Positions 26,138-34,304 of a stretch of 64,000 nt of DNA are shown here, piece by piece (the first letter of the stretch is position 1; every line of letters begins with the position of its first letter). Both the position numbers and the translations under genes were made by a program. The DNA comes from Polynucleobacter corsicus. GTDB lineage: Bacteria; Pseudomonadota; Gammaproteobacteria; Burkholderiales; Burkholderiaceae. The notes beneath the pieces were generated by a model. That model ran no database searches. It had not been told where the DNA came from and was given only the letters and a program-made list of their open reading frames with translations. The stretch is from contig NZ_CP061314.1 of assembly GCF_018688255.1 (NCBI RefSeq), positions 930,001 to 994,000 on the forward strand, read 5' to 3'.

Positions 26138-26878
26138 TTATTGATGTAGTCCTACTGTCATGCCACCACAAACATATACTACTTGGCCGGTGGTAAATCC
26201 AGCGCGTTGATCTAGTAGTGAAGCAACGATATGCGCTACTTCTTCTGGTTGACCAATACGACCCAAGGGTACGCTATCCAGAATACGTTGTGTAGCAGGC
26301 GCACCTGGAGGGTTTGCGCTCTGAAAGAGCTCTGTTGCAATAGGGCCAGGTCCAATAGCGTTCACAGTGATGCCATCAGCCGCAAGCTCTAAGGCCAATG
26401 TGCGCGTGAGCCCTAGCAAGCCCGCTTTAGAAGTGGCATAGGCAACTCGCTCTGCTTTGCCTAAAGCTGCGCGACTAGAGATGTTCACAATCCGTCCAAA
26501 GTGAGCGGCTTTCATGGTGGGGAGAAGTTCCTGTACACAAATAATGGCTGCCGCAACATTCACATTCATCACTGCATAAAAATCTTCGATGCTCGTTTTT
26601 TCAATTGTGGCAGGGCGCACAATGCCCGCATTATTGACTAAGCGGGTAATTGGATGCTTTGATATCGCCTCTATCAGCGCACTTCGTAATGTAGTTTCAT
26701 TTGATACATCGACTTCATAGAAACTTTCATGAGTTGAACTTTCTTGAGGAGCTATTTTGTCAAAATTAATGACATGCATACCATCGGCAATCAGGCGCTC
26801 AGCAATTGCTCGCCCGATACCGCGGCTAGCGCCAGTAATTAATACGCATTCTTTAGCTACTTGAGTTTGAGAGACCAT
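26138..26878 (-). CDS. SDR-family oxidoreductase (FabG-like)
   Basis: Classical short-chain dehydrogenase of 246 aa with TGASRGIG (15-22), NNAG (82-85), catalytic Ser134/135 (VNISSRAALG) and Tyr147-x3-Lys151. It resembles 3-oxoacyl-ACP/CoA reductases. It lies 2 bases after the citrate-synthase-like gene and abuts the next SDR gene, so all three should be one transcript. Two different SDRs in one operon suggest two successive redox steps or two stereoisomers of a hydroxyacid intermediate (inference). Confidence 0.88.
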   Translation of the reverse strand: MVSQTQVAKECVLITGASRGIGRAIAERLIADGMHVINFDKIAPQESSTHESFYEVDVSNETTLRSALIEAISKHPITRLVNNAGIVRPATIEKTSIEDFYAVMNVNVAAAIICVQELLPTMKAAHFGRIVNISSRAALGKAERVAYATSKAGLLGLTRTLALELAADGITVNAIGPGPIATELFQSANPPGAPATQRILDSVPLGRIGQPEEVAHIVASLLDQRAGFTTGQVVYVCGGMTVGLHQ

Positions 26879-26880
26879 GC

Positions 26881-27666
26881 TTAGCCAATCTTATTGGCAC
26901 CATCCACAAAGGGAATGGCATGTTCAACGGTATCCCAAATAAAACGACCAGAGGGACTCTGTTGCTCTTCAACAATATGAGCTACCAAACCTGCTGAGCG
27001 TGAGATAACGGCAAAGCCACGCATTACTGCAGTCGGAATGCCGATCTCACCCAGCAGCGCAGCTACTGCACCAGTAGCATTGATCGTAATCGGGCGACCA
27101 GCTACCGTATCAACCGCTTTCGATAGAATTTCCAGTGCGCGGATCTTATCGCCCTTGAGGTCTGGTTCAGCCCGGCCCATTTCCAATAGTTTGTATGCTC
27201 TTGGGTCTACTGGTTTATGAAGGTGATGTCCAAATCCCGGAACTGCGGCCTTGATTGCTTTGTAATGTTGCGCTATCTCGAGTGCTTCTGCCTCAGGGTT
27301 ACTTGCTGCTGTAATGCGATCTAATAAGCCAGAACAATTTTCCATGGTGCCAATAAAAGAACTACCGACAGCCAGCAAACCAGCTGATACCGCTCCCTGA
27401 AGATTTTCTGGCGCGCTCATGTAAATCAATCGCGTTGCAATTGCGCTAGGTGTGAGGCCATGCTCCATTAGAACAATGAGCACAACGTCAGTAATTCGGA
27501 TATCTACAGGCCGCGGATTTCTGCCTAAGATTTGCATCAACATCACTTCTGTAAATGTTTTTTTGCCCATCAAGTCTTCGACAAGGTCTGCATCGCGATA
27601 GTGCAGGCTAATAAGGGTATGAGTACACAAACTCGTTACTGGTGTTTTGCTAGATGAATTAGTCAT
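26881..27666 (-). CDS. Citrate-synthase-like protein (citryl-CoA lyase type)
   Basis: A 261-aa protein matching only the catalytic part of citrate synthase, as in citryl-CoA lyases and the C-terminal domain of ATP-citrate lyase. The CoA/oxaloacetate histidines are placed at His69 (LMEHGLTPSAIATR) and in PGFGHHLHKPVDPRA (143-157). The position expected for the catalytic Asp (NVDFYSG in E. coli GltA) appears to be Asn196 (ITINATGAVAA). The frame extends to 27720, but the ATG at 27666 follows the ligase stop by 10 bases. It probably cleaves or forms a C-C bond in an acyl-CoA; the substrate is unknown. Confidence 0.8.
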   Translation of the reverse strand: MTNSSSKTPVTSLCTHTLISLHYRDADLVEDLMGKKTFTEVMLMQILGRNPRPVDIRITDVVLIVLMEHGLTPSAIATRLIYMSAPENLQGAVSAGLLAVGSSFIGTMENCSGLLDRITAASNPEAEALEIAQHYKAIKAAVPGFGHHLHKPVDPRAYKLLEMGRAEPDLKGDKIRALEILSKAVDTVAGRPITINATGAVAALLGEIGIPTAVMRGFAVISRSAGLVAHIVEEQQSPSGRFIWDTVEHAIPFVDGANKIG

Positions 27667-27676
27667 GATGGCTTCA

Positions 27677-29197
27677 TTAAGAATGTATTGAGGGGTTAAG
27701 AATATTTTGGAGGACGGCACTCTTGAGTAATTTACCTACATTGGAGCGAGGCAGACTGTCATAAAAGTGGATGCGTTTCGGTGTCTGAACCGGGCCCAAG
27801 AGTTCGCGCACAAAAGCAATCAGCTCTGCCTCATTAGCTTGCTGGCCAGGGCGAAGTTGAACTGCCGCTTGCACACTCTCTCCCCACTTATCATCTGGAA
27901 TACCAAAAACAAGACATTCATGAACGGCGGGGTGTTGGCTTAAAGCATTTTCAACATCGACTGGATAGACATTAAATCCGCCAGTGATCACAATATCTTT
28001 GAGACGGTCTTTTAGATAGAGGTAGCCACGCTGATCAATCAAGCCACGATCTCCAGTATGCAGCCAGCCATCAATGATCGTCTCTGCAGTTTTCTCTGGC
28101 ATGCGCCAATATCCTGTCATGAGTAGATCTCCACGTGCTACTACCTCACCGATTTCACCTGTGGGTAGGAAGCTACCGTCGGGCGCCATGATAGCGACAT
28201 CAGTAAACCCAGTAGTGCAACCTACAGCAGCCCAATTTTGAGGATCTTCAAAATCCTCTGGTTTCATGACGGTTAATATTTGAGGCGCTTCTGTTTGACC
28301 ATAGGTAGTACACAGCACAGGACCAAAAAATTCCCGTACAGCACGCACTTTTTCTGCGGGCATTGGTGCGCCACCATAGATTAATCTGCGCAGCTTGGGA
28401 AAATCTTTGCGTGAGGAATCGGGTAATGCCATCAACATGTACAGCAGTGTTGGTGGCATAAAGGAGGCGGTGCCTCCGCGCTCTCTAAAGGCCGTACGAA
28501 CTACTTCAGCGCCAGCCCCGTCTAAGATGACATGGCATCCACCTTGCGCAAGAATGGGCACAATATAAGTTGATGTACCGTGAGTAATTGGCGCTGCAAC
28601 AATGTAGCGCTCATTCTCATCAAAGCCCCAGGACTGAATCTGGTTAGTAATATTAGCTAACCAGGCGCGATAGGGTTGCATTACCCCTTTTGGAGCACCT
28701 GTAGTACCGCCAGTAAATTTGATCGCTTGAGTGGCATCTAAAGGCAGGTCAAATGATGGGAGTGGGGCACCATCGTGACCTTGAATCAAGTTATCCATCG
28801 TTTTGCTAGATGCCTGCCCAACATTCATGTCGGTCAGAATAAAAATACCTGGGGCATCGGTTAATAATTCACCTAAGGCTTGATCATGAATGATGAGACT
28901 TGGTTCTGTGATGTCGATGATGCGTCGTATTTCAGGCCTGGTACTTTTAGGGTTGAGTGGAACCCATACTTTGCCAGAGGCAAGTATCGCCAATAGGGCG
29001 ATGATGTGCTCCGCGCTATTGCCGGAGCAAATTGCCACGCGGCTTTGAAGATGAGGATCCAGCGCTATAAGAGCGCTGGCAAGCGCCTTCACTTTGGAAG
29101 CTAATTCTTCATAGCTAATCGGGCCAGTAGGCGTATCGATGGCTGTACGTTTTGGCCAGCGCAAAGATGCTCGCCAAAAGAAGTCGATTGGAAACAT
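27677..29197 (-). CDS. AMP-dependent acyl-CoA synthetase
   Basis: ANL-superfamily ligase of 506 aa that activates a carboxylate with ATP and CoA. The P-loop-like A3 motif IKFTGGTTGAPKGVMQP lies at about 157-173. TTYGQTEAPQ (A5), TGYW and LHTGDRGLIDQRGYLYLKDR (A7/A8), and the C-terminal catalytic Lys in SNVGKLLK complete it. The acid is not evident from sequence. In context it would activate the acid released by the amidase or imported via the Bug protein (inference). It starts 28 bases after the Bug gene. Confidence 0.88.
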   Translation of the reverse strand: MFPIDFFWRASLRWPKRTAIDTPTGPISYEELASKVKALASALIALDPHLQSRVAICSGNSAEHIIALLAILASGKVWVPLNPKSTRPEIRRIIDITEPSLIIHDQALGELLTDAPGIFILTDMNVGQASSKTMDNLIQGHDGAPLPSFDLPLDATQAIKFTGGTTGAPKGVMQPYRAWLANITNQIQSWGFDENERYIVAAPITHGTSTYIVPILAQGGCHVILDGAGAEVVRTAFRERGGTASFMPPTLLYMLMALPDSSRKDFPKLRRLIYGGAPMPAEKVRAVREFFGPVLCTTYGQTEAPQILTVMKPEDFEDPQNWAAVGCTTGFTDVAIMAPDGSFLPTGEIGEVVARGDLLMTGYWRMPEKTAETIIDGWLHTGDRGLIDQRGYLYLKDRLKDIVITGGFNVYPVDVENALSQHPAVHECLVFGIPDDKWGESVQAAVQLRPGQQANEAELIAFVRELLGPVQTPKRIHFYDSLPRSNVGKLLKSAVLQNILNPSIHS

Positions 29198-29225
29198 GCG
29201 GAGACTTCCTTCTTTCTGGTGTGTT

Positions 29226-30218
29226 TTATTCGGCTTTTGCGCCAGATGCTTTAACTACTTCACGCCAGCGTTTCACCTCAGCTGTTGCGAAGTCACGCAT
29301 TTTCTCTGGCGAGCCAGGTTCAGGTGTAGCTCCCAACTCTTGCAGACGTTGACGCACATCTGGTGCTGTGAGCGCCTTATTCAGCGCAGCATTGAGCTTT
29401 TCAATGATGGGCCTCGGGGTTGCCGCAGGAGCAGCTAAGGCAAACCAAGACTGCACGTCAAAATTGGGGTAACCAGATTCGGCAAGTGTAGGTAGCTCGG
29501 GCAACAATGGGGATCGTTGTGCACTGGTAATGCCAACTGCACGAAGCTTTCCACTTTGAATATGAGGCATTGCAGAAGGGGCGTTATCAAACATGGAGTC
29601 GACCTGTCCTCCTAATAAATCTGTGACAGCAGGAGCGCTGCCCTTATAAGGGATGTGCAGCATTTGGATTTTCGATTGCATCTTAAACATTTCACCGGAG
29701 AGATGAATAGATGAGCCACTACCGGAGGATGCAAAAGTTACGCCATCTTTTGATTCTTTGGCATAGCGCACATAGTCCGCCACTGTTTTGATTGGAAGAT
29801 TTGGATTAACTACCAAAATATTGGGAATCTTGGCAATCATGCCAATAGGCTCTAAATCTTTTAGCGCGTCATATCCCAGTTTTGGATATAGCGACATATT
29901 GATGGTGTTGGCAATTGAAAAAGCGTAAAGGGTATACCCATCAGCTGGTGACCGTGCAACGATTTCTGCGCCTACGTTGCTATTGGCACCAGGCTTGTTT
30001 TCAACAATCACTGTCTGACCCAAAGTGTTACCCATTTTGACTGCAACTAAACGTGCCAATATATCTGTAGCCCCTCCAGCGGAGTAGCCCACAACGATCT
30101 TGATGGGCTTATCAGGCCAACTTGCATTGGTTTGAGCATTTGCTACTCCTACCGCACAACAGGCTAGGGCAGTGATTAATAGAAGTAAGCCTCTACGCTT
30201 CTCGAAATATAAGGACAT
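29226..30218 (-). CDS. Bug-family tripartite tricarboxylate transporter substrate-binding protein
   Basis: Periplasmic binding protein of the TctC/Bug family (330 aa). It has a signal peptide with a hydrophobic core LLLITALACCAVGVANA, then the family opening WPDKPIKIVVGYSAGGATD, where the loop contacts a carboxylate. The conserved ENKPGANSNVGAE and PYKGSAPAVTDLLGGQVDSMF segments follow. No TctA/TctB membrane genes are nearby, so it is an orphan receptor of the kind greatly expanded in Burkholderiales. The ligand is probably the carboxylate or amide used by the neighbouring enzymes. Confidence 0.9.
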   Translation of the reverse strand: MSLYFEKRRGLLLLITALACCAVGVANAQTNASWPDKPIKIVVGYSAGGATDILARLVAVKMGNTLGQTVIVENKPGANSNVGAEIVARSPADGYTLYAFSIANTINMSLYPKLGYDALKDLEPIGMIAKIPNILVVNPNLPIKTVADYVRYAKESKDGVTFASSGSGSSIHLSGEMFKMQSKIQMLHIPYKGSAPAVTDLLGGQVDSMFDNAPSAMPHIQSGKLRAVGITSAQRSPLLPELPTLAESGYPNFDVQSWFALAAPAATPRPIIEKLNAALNKALTAPDVRQRLQELGATPEPGSPEKMRDFATAEVKRWREVVKASGAKAE

Positions 30219-30289
30219 TACGCTTCTCCTGAATTCAGTTCTTTTCTCACCCCAGATTCATATCTGGACATGATTCATTTATAACACTG

Positions 30290-31606
30290 CTAGTTGTATG
30301 GAGCCTTAAAGCTTGCCTCGGCAAACGCGGCCATATTGACTAATTTTTCATCCTCACAGTAAGCACCGATGAGCTGAATGCCTAGTGGAAGTCCATTGCT
30401 GGATTTGCCTACGGGTAGCGCGATGGCTGGAGTGCCTATAAAAGTCCAAAGAGAGCAAAAGACTGGATTTCCGGTAAAGCTGAGACCTTTTGGTGCCTCG
30501 CCGGTTGCAGGGGGTGCCAAGATTGCATCAAACTGCTCAAAATAGCTGCCGATGGACTTACGTAACGCAATCTGCAGATTTTTAGCTTCCAGGTAATCCC
30601 TTTCGGAATACGCATTTCCCTTTTCAATCAATTCTTTTATATCTGCGCCCAGCAGTTCAGGAAACTGTTCAAGATGTTTTTTATGTACTACTGCAGCCTC
30701 ACATGACATCAGTACTGCCAATGCTTCTATCCCATCCCAATAAGTCTGTGGTAACGATAGTTCTTCAATGCTGGCGCCTGAGGCTTTTAATAATGTCGCC
30801 GCCTTTTTTACGATATCCACCTGTTCTTGGCTTAACAAGTCATCGAATGGAGAGCTGAGAATGGCAAAACGGGGCTTCCGCTGATCTAAAACTGCATTCA
30901 CTGGTTTAAGAATAAGCTCAGGAATCACAATTGAATCATTCTCTTCAGTTGTGGAATTTTTGAGCAAATTAAATGCATACACTGCATCTGCAACGGATCT
31001 AGTAAAAAACCCAATGTGATCTAGTGAGCCAGAGACTGGATGGACTCCGCTGCGGGGAACTGCTCCATAGCTTGCCTTATATCCAACGATTCCACAATAT
31101 GAGGCCGGTCTAATAATGGATCCTGCAGTTTGGGATCCTATCGCCAGCGGCACAATCCCGCTTGCAACCGCTGCTGCAGAGCCGCTTGAAGATCCTCCTG
31201 GGGTGTGGCCACCATTCCATGGATTGGTTGTAGCTCCCGGGTTACGCCATGCAAATTCGGTTGTGACGCTTTTGCCAAAGATAACGCCACCTAAGTCGCG
31301 AATCTTTTTGACTATTTCAGCATCCTCAGTAGGTACAAAATCTTTATAAATTACGGATCCGTAGCTTGTTACAAAATCTTTTGTATCGATCAGATCTTTA
31401 ATCGCCACTGGAATGCCTCTGAGTGGACCCGAGCCTGATTCTTGTATTAGGGTAGGCAATGAAGCTCTGACAGTAAACGCTTTTAATGTCGGCTCCAATG
31501 CATCTGCCAGCGCTACGCATTGCCCCAAATAGTCATCGACCGAAAGCTGCTCCTTTTGAATGAGCTCGCAAGCTTGAGTAAGGCTATTTTGTATTTTCAT
31601 GGTCAT
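30290..31606 (-). CDS. Amidase
   Basis: Amidase-signature hydrolase of 438 aa with the Ser-cisSer-Lys triad visible: Lys70 (GIPVAIKDLID), Ser139 (GGSSSGSAAAVASG) and nucleophile Ser163 (GSQTAGSIIRPAS). It belongs to the broad amidase/GatA-like family, but it lacks GatB/GatC neighbours and is shorter than GatA, so a catabolic amidase is likelier than a tRNA-Gln amidotransferase. It heads the six-gene cluster, 71 bases before the Bug gene. There is no signal peptide. Confidence 0.88.
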   Translation of the reverse strand: MTMKIQNSLTQACELIQKEQLSVDDYLGQCVALADALEPTLKAFTVRASLPTLIQESGSGPLRGIPVAIKDLIDTKDFVTSYGSVIYKDFVPTEDAEIVKKIRDLGGVIFGKSVTTEFAWRNPGATTNPWNGGHTPGGSSSGSAAAVASGIVPLAIGSQTAGSIIRPASYCGIVGYKASYGAVPRSGVHPVSGSLDHIGFFTRSVADAVYAFNLLKNSTTEENDSIVIPELILKPVNAVLDQRKPRFAILSSPFDDLLSQEQVDIVKKAATLLKASGASIEELSLPQTYWDGIEALAVLMSCEAAVVHKKHLEQFPELLGADIKELIEKGNAYSERDYLEAKNLQIALRKSIGSYFEQFDAILAPPATGEAPKGLSFTGNPVFCSLWTFIGTPAIALPVGKSSNGLPLGIQLIGAYCEDEKLVNMAAFAEASFKAPYN

Positions 31607-31710
31607 TTGATTGTCTTTGATCTGCTCTTTCTACTTTATACCGCATCTATTTACTCTTTTTAGCCCATTTGCCGTTAAGTCAGCATCAAAAAACAACAGC
31701 AAAATTATAG

Positions 31711-31753
31711 TTCACAACTTCACAACTTCACAAATTCTGTAATATAGTATTAC
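31711..31753 (+). promoter_or_regulatory. Tandem repeats, promoter and operator of the HTH micro-gene
   Basis: TTCACAAC occurs twice in tandem plus a third TTCACAA copy (31711-31734). A perfect inverted repeat GTAATA-TAG-TATTAC follows (31739-31753), ending just before the Shine-Dalgarno. TTCACA (31719-31724) with TATAGT (31743-31748), 18 bases apart, can serve as a sigma-70 promoter, so repeats and dyad overlap the promoter. Seen directly; autoregulation is an inference. Confidence 0.55.
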
Positions 31754-31766
31754 CAAAGGAGGTTAA

Positions 31767-31946
31767 ATGAGAAAAGCGATACCAAAAACACATCAAGCTT
31801 TAGATTGGATAGGGAAGGGGATGACAGCGGCTCAGGCCGCTAGGAAGATGGAAATTTCAGAATCTAGCGTCTATGCCGCCTTAAGAAAAACAAAAGCAAA
31901 AGATTCGGGTTGTTGTCCAACATGTGGTCACAAATTAAGGAAATAA
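31767..31946 (+). CDS. 59-aa HTH plus zinc-ribbon protein
   Basis: A complete small frame preceded by an unusually strong Shine-Dalgarno (AAAGGAGG, 31755-31762). Residues about 10-40 form a helix-turn-helix pattern (ALDWIGKGMTAAQAARKMEI, then SESSVYAALRKTK). The C-terminus is CCPTCGH, half of a zinc knuckle. Such mini-regulators are common in phages and mobile elements, but no other phage gene is seen here. It ends one base before the next ATG, so it is coupled to the downstream exported protein. The target is unknown; the adjacent dyad is a candidate. Confidence 0.72.
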   Translation: MRKAIPKTHQALDWIGKGMTAAQAARKMEISESSVYAALRKTKAKDSGCCPTCGHKLRK

Positions 31947-31947
31947 G

Positions 31948-32244
31948 ATGAAGAAGACTTTATTGGCTGTTGTCTCAATCTCTGTAGCTGCATTGGCATA
32001 TGCAAATACCTCATCAGATTCTTCTGAGTTGCTAAGCCAGCAATGCAAGATTTCTGCTGAGGCTGTATCTACATTAAAGAGCTTGCGCTATGGCAACACC
32101 TCTATTCGCAAGGACGTAGCCGGATTGATTAACTTAAATCTGAAAGTCCAAGAGAATAAAGATGCAGCGCAAATGACCCTTAACCGAATGGTTGATGATC
32201 AGGTCAATTCAACATCCGCTTTGGAGGCGAAGTATTGCTCTTAA
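31948..32244 (+). CDS. Small exported protein of unknown function
   Basis: A 98-aa protein with a clean Sec signal peptide (MKKTLLAVVSISVAALAYA, cleavage after AYA). The mature helical domain of about 79 residues contains two cysteines, near its two ends (QQCKIS and the penultimate KYCS), which could form a disulfide in the periplasm. I do not recognise the family. It is translationally coupled to the preceding HTH micro-protein (one base between stop and start). Confidence 0.75.
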   Translation: MKKTLLAVVSISVAALAYANTSSDSSELLSQQCKISAEAVSTLKSLRYGNTSIRKDVAGLINLNLKVQENKDAAQMTLNRMVDDQVNSTSALEAKYCS

Positions 32245-32315
32245 GAGCAAAAGATTATTGAAGTCGTAAAAGATTGCCAATAAAAAATAGCGGTCGGACG
32301 GACCCCTATGAGGAA

Positions 32316-33410
32316 TTATTTCTTAAGATTTGCTAAGAAATCTGTAATAACTTTATTCTGAAATGCATTCTCATCTTTAGTGGCCCCGGCACCTGATAGG
32401 TGGCCCATAGGGAGGCGATCATTAATTGCTAGGTATTTAGCTCCTGGAATTAATTTAGCCGAAAGTTTGGCATCGGATTCTGGATTGAGTAAGTCGCCAG
32501 TTCCAGCAAGAATGAGGGTTTTAGCTTTGATTGACTTTAAAGCTGCAGAAGTGTTACCGTTGAAGCCTTGCGTTTGACCAACATCATGACGGTCATAGGC
32601 TCTTGATTGCCAGATCCAATCGTTGGCATCCATCCTTTTCCACCCTGCATCCTGTACCTTTTTTAGATACTCAATTTCAGCTTCAGGCGTTGCGTTTAGC
32701 TGTTCTTGATATGCTGGAGTTCTGACAATTACGCCGCTAAGCCATCCCGACCACAGTCGCATGCCTTGCTCAACGGGCTTATCGTATTTACCACCTTGAT
32801 AGCCTGGATCTGTCATGATGCTTTGGCGTAGCATCTCGAGAACACCCGTTGTCCACGCATTCGTTTTTGCAAGCGGAATGATTGGAATGATTGCCTGCAT
32901 GGAATTCGGATAGGAGACTGCCCATTGCAGTGCTTGCATGCCACCCATAGATGCGCCAACTACTGCCACCAGCTTTTTTATTCCGAAGTGATCGGCAATA
33001 AGGCGATATTGGCTGTTCACCATATCGCGCATATTGAATTCTGGAAATTGGATATTGGGTTGTAATTTACTATTTGATGGAGAAGTCGTTAAGCCATTTC
33101 CAATAGCATCAGTACAAATCACAAAATATTTATCTGTATCTAACGCTTTACCAGGGCCAATGAGGTAATCAATGCGATGGTGATTACCACCAATTGCAGT
33201 GACCATGAGTATGGCATTACTCTTATCGGCATTTAAGGTTCCCTGTGTCGTATAGGAAAGCTCAAAGTCTTTAATGACCGAACCATTCTCAAGGGCAAAA
33301 TTACCCTCTATATATAGTTGATGGGCGGGTTCGGTAGGTTTATGGGCGACTGCGTTACCAGCGATTAATGTTGTGCTTAGTAGTAGTCCGTTCATAATGA
33401 TGCGGTGCAT
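32316..33410 (-). CDS. Exported alpha/beta hydrolase of the MetX (homoserine acetyltransferase) family
   Basis: A 364-aa alpha/beta hydrolase with a signal peptide (NGLLLSTTLIAGNAVAHK). The MetX-like core includes AIGGNHHRIDYLIGPGKALD, DAIGNGLTTSPSN, nucleophile Ser154 in VVGASMGGMQAL, an acid in LAGTGDLLNPESD, and the base His in LPMGHLSGAG. Cytosolic MetX acetylates homoserine; an exported copy cannot easily reach acetyl-CoA, so hydrolysis of an ester or lactone in the periplasm is more likely (inference). GAGGAG precedes the ATG. It stands alone on the minus strand. Confidence 0.85.
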   Translation of the reverse strand: MHRIIMNGLLLSTTLIAGNAVAHKPTEPAHQLYIEGNFALENGSVIKDFELSYTTQGTLNADKSNAILMVTAIGGNHHRIDYLIGPGKALDTDKYFVICTDAIGNGLTTSPSNSKLQPNIQFPEFNMRDMVNSQYRLIADHFGIKKLVAVVGASMGGMQALQWAVSYPNSMQAIIPIIPLAKTNAWTTGVLEMLRQSIMTDPGYQGGKYDKPVEQGMRLWSGWLSGVIVRTPAYQEQLNATPEAEIEYLKKVQDAGWKRMDANDWIWQSRAYDRHDVGQTQGFNGNTSAALKSIKAKTLILAGTGDLLNPESDAKLSAKLIPGAKYLAINDRLPMGHLSGAGATKDENAFQNKVITDFLANLKK

Positions 33411-33456
33411 TATTGTCTCCTCTTTATAGTCTGATATTTATAACAGGAATTTTTGT

Positions 33457-33897
33457 TTGACTCACTCATTTGAATGTCCAGAATGTGGCAATCCCCGAGG
33501 GATGCTGGGGGAGTGTCGCCAATGCGGAAGTGAGGATCTTCCTATTCCGCATAGCGACACGATGGTGCTGAATTTAAAGTTTGATAGTCCAAGTGCCCAG
33601 GAGGCTTTGGATCGATTAACTATTGGGCTTCGTCGAGCTTCGGAAGTAGGTATTAAGGCAATTATTTTGATACATGGCTATGGAGCTAGTGGTGAGGGTG
33701 GCAAGATCAAGCGGGCAGTTCATGACGCCCTGGACAATAACTATTTCTCAGACCGTGTTGATGAATATCACTTTGGCGAACAAACCGCATTTGGTAGCGA
33801 GGCTTACCATGCGCTTTTGAGAAGAAGGCCTGGATTAAAAGCCTATCTAAAGCACTTCAAAGAAGGTAACGCAGGTATGACAGTATTAATACTATGA
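33457..33897 (+). CDS. Zinc-ribbon and Smr-like domain protein
   Basis: A 146-aa protein starting at TTG with AGGAA 8 bases before it. The N-terminal CPEC-x9-CRQC (8-24) looks like a zinc ribbon. Residues 37-140 resemble the Smr domain of MutS2: MVLNLKFDSPSAQEALDRL, then AIILIHGYGASGEGGKIKRA, where HGYGxSGxGG replaces the usual HGKGTG. Smr domains bind or nick branched DNA or cleave mRNA on stalled ribosomes. The fusion to a zinc ribbon is not one I know well. The family call is moderate. Confidence 0.65.
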   Translation: MTHSFECPECGNPRGMLGECRQCGSEDLPIPHSDTMVLNLKFDSPSAQEALDRLTIGLRRASEVGIKAIILIHGYGASGEGGKIKRAVHDALDNNYFSDRVDEYHFGEQTAFGSEAYHALLRRRPGLKAYLKHFKEGNAGMTVLIL

Positions 33898-33962
33898 TCT
33901 TTGTTGGAATTACTTAGAATGGACTTATCCATCAAATTCGATGGCATCAGCAAGGAGTAGTA

Positions 33963-34298
33963 ATGACTGCTAAAAAATCGACAGCCTCGCATGAAGAGGT
34001 TCAAATCAATTCTGAAAATTTAATGAGTGATTTCAAGGCGCTGATGGCGGATGCTGAGGATCTTATAAAGGCAACGGCGAACCATGACGATGGCCCGCTT
34101 GGCGCAATTCGTTCAAAGGCATTGGAGACGCTCAACAGTGCAAAAGAAAGTCTTTCCTCTGTTGAGGGTACTGTGACTGAAAAGGCTAAAGTCGTTGCTG
34201 AGCGTACCGATGAGTTTGTCCATCGAAACCCCTGGGAGGCGATAGGTGTTGCTGCTGGGATTGGCTTGTTGGTTGGTCTTTTTATTCGTCGTCGCTAG
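33963..34298 (+). CDS. ElaB/YqjD/DUF883 family membrane-anchored protein
   Basis: A 111-aa protein with a long helical N-terminal part (about 15-85) and a C-terminal hydrophobic anchor NPWEAIGVAAGIGLLVGLF followed by RRR, the hallmark of YqjD/ElaB. In E. coli these tail-anchored proteins bind ribosomes to the inner membrane in stationary phase. AAGGAG lies before the ATG. It starts a three-gene operon with YqjE-like and YqjK-like proteins, the same order as in E. coli. Confidence 0.9.
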   Translation: MTAKKSTASHEEVQINSENLMSDFKALMADAEDLIKATANHDDGPLGAIRSKALETLNSAKESLSSVEGTVTEKAKVVAERTDEFVHRNPWEAIGVAAGIGLLVGLFIRRR

Positions 34299-34304
34299 GA
34301 ATTC

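Noticed and set aside
31711..31946. Prophage or insertion sequence remnant
   Set aside because: Only one phage-like small gene; no integrase, transposase, structural genes, att repeats or tRNA disruption.
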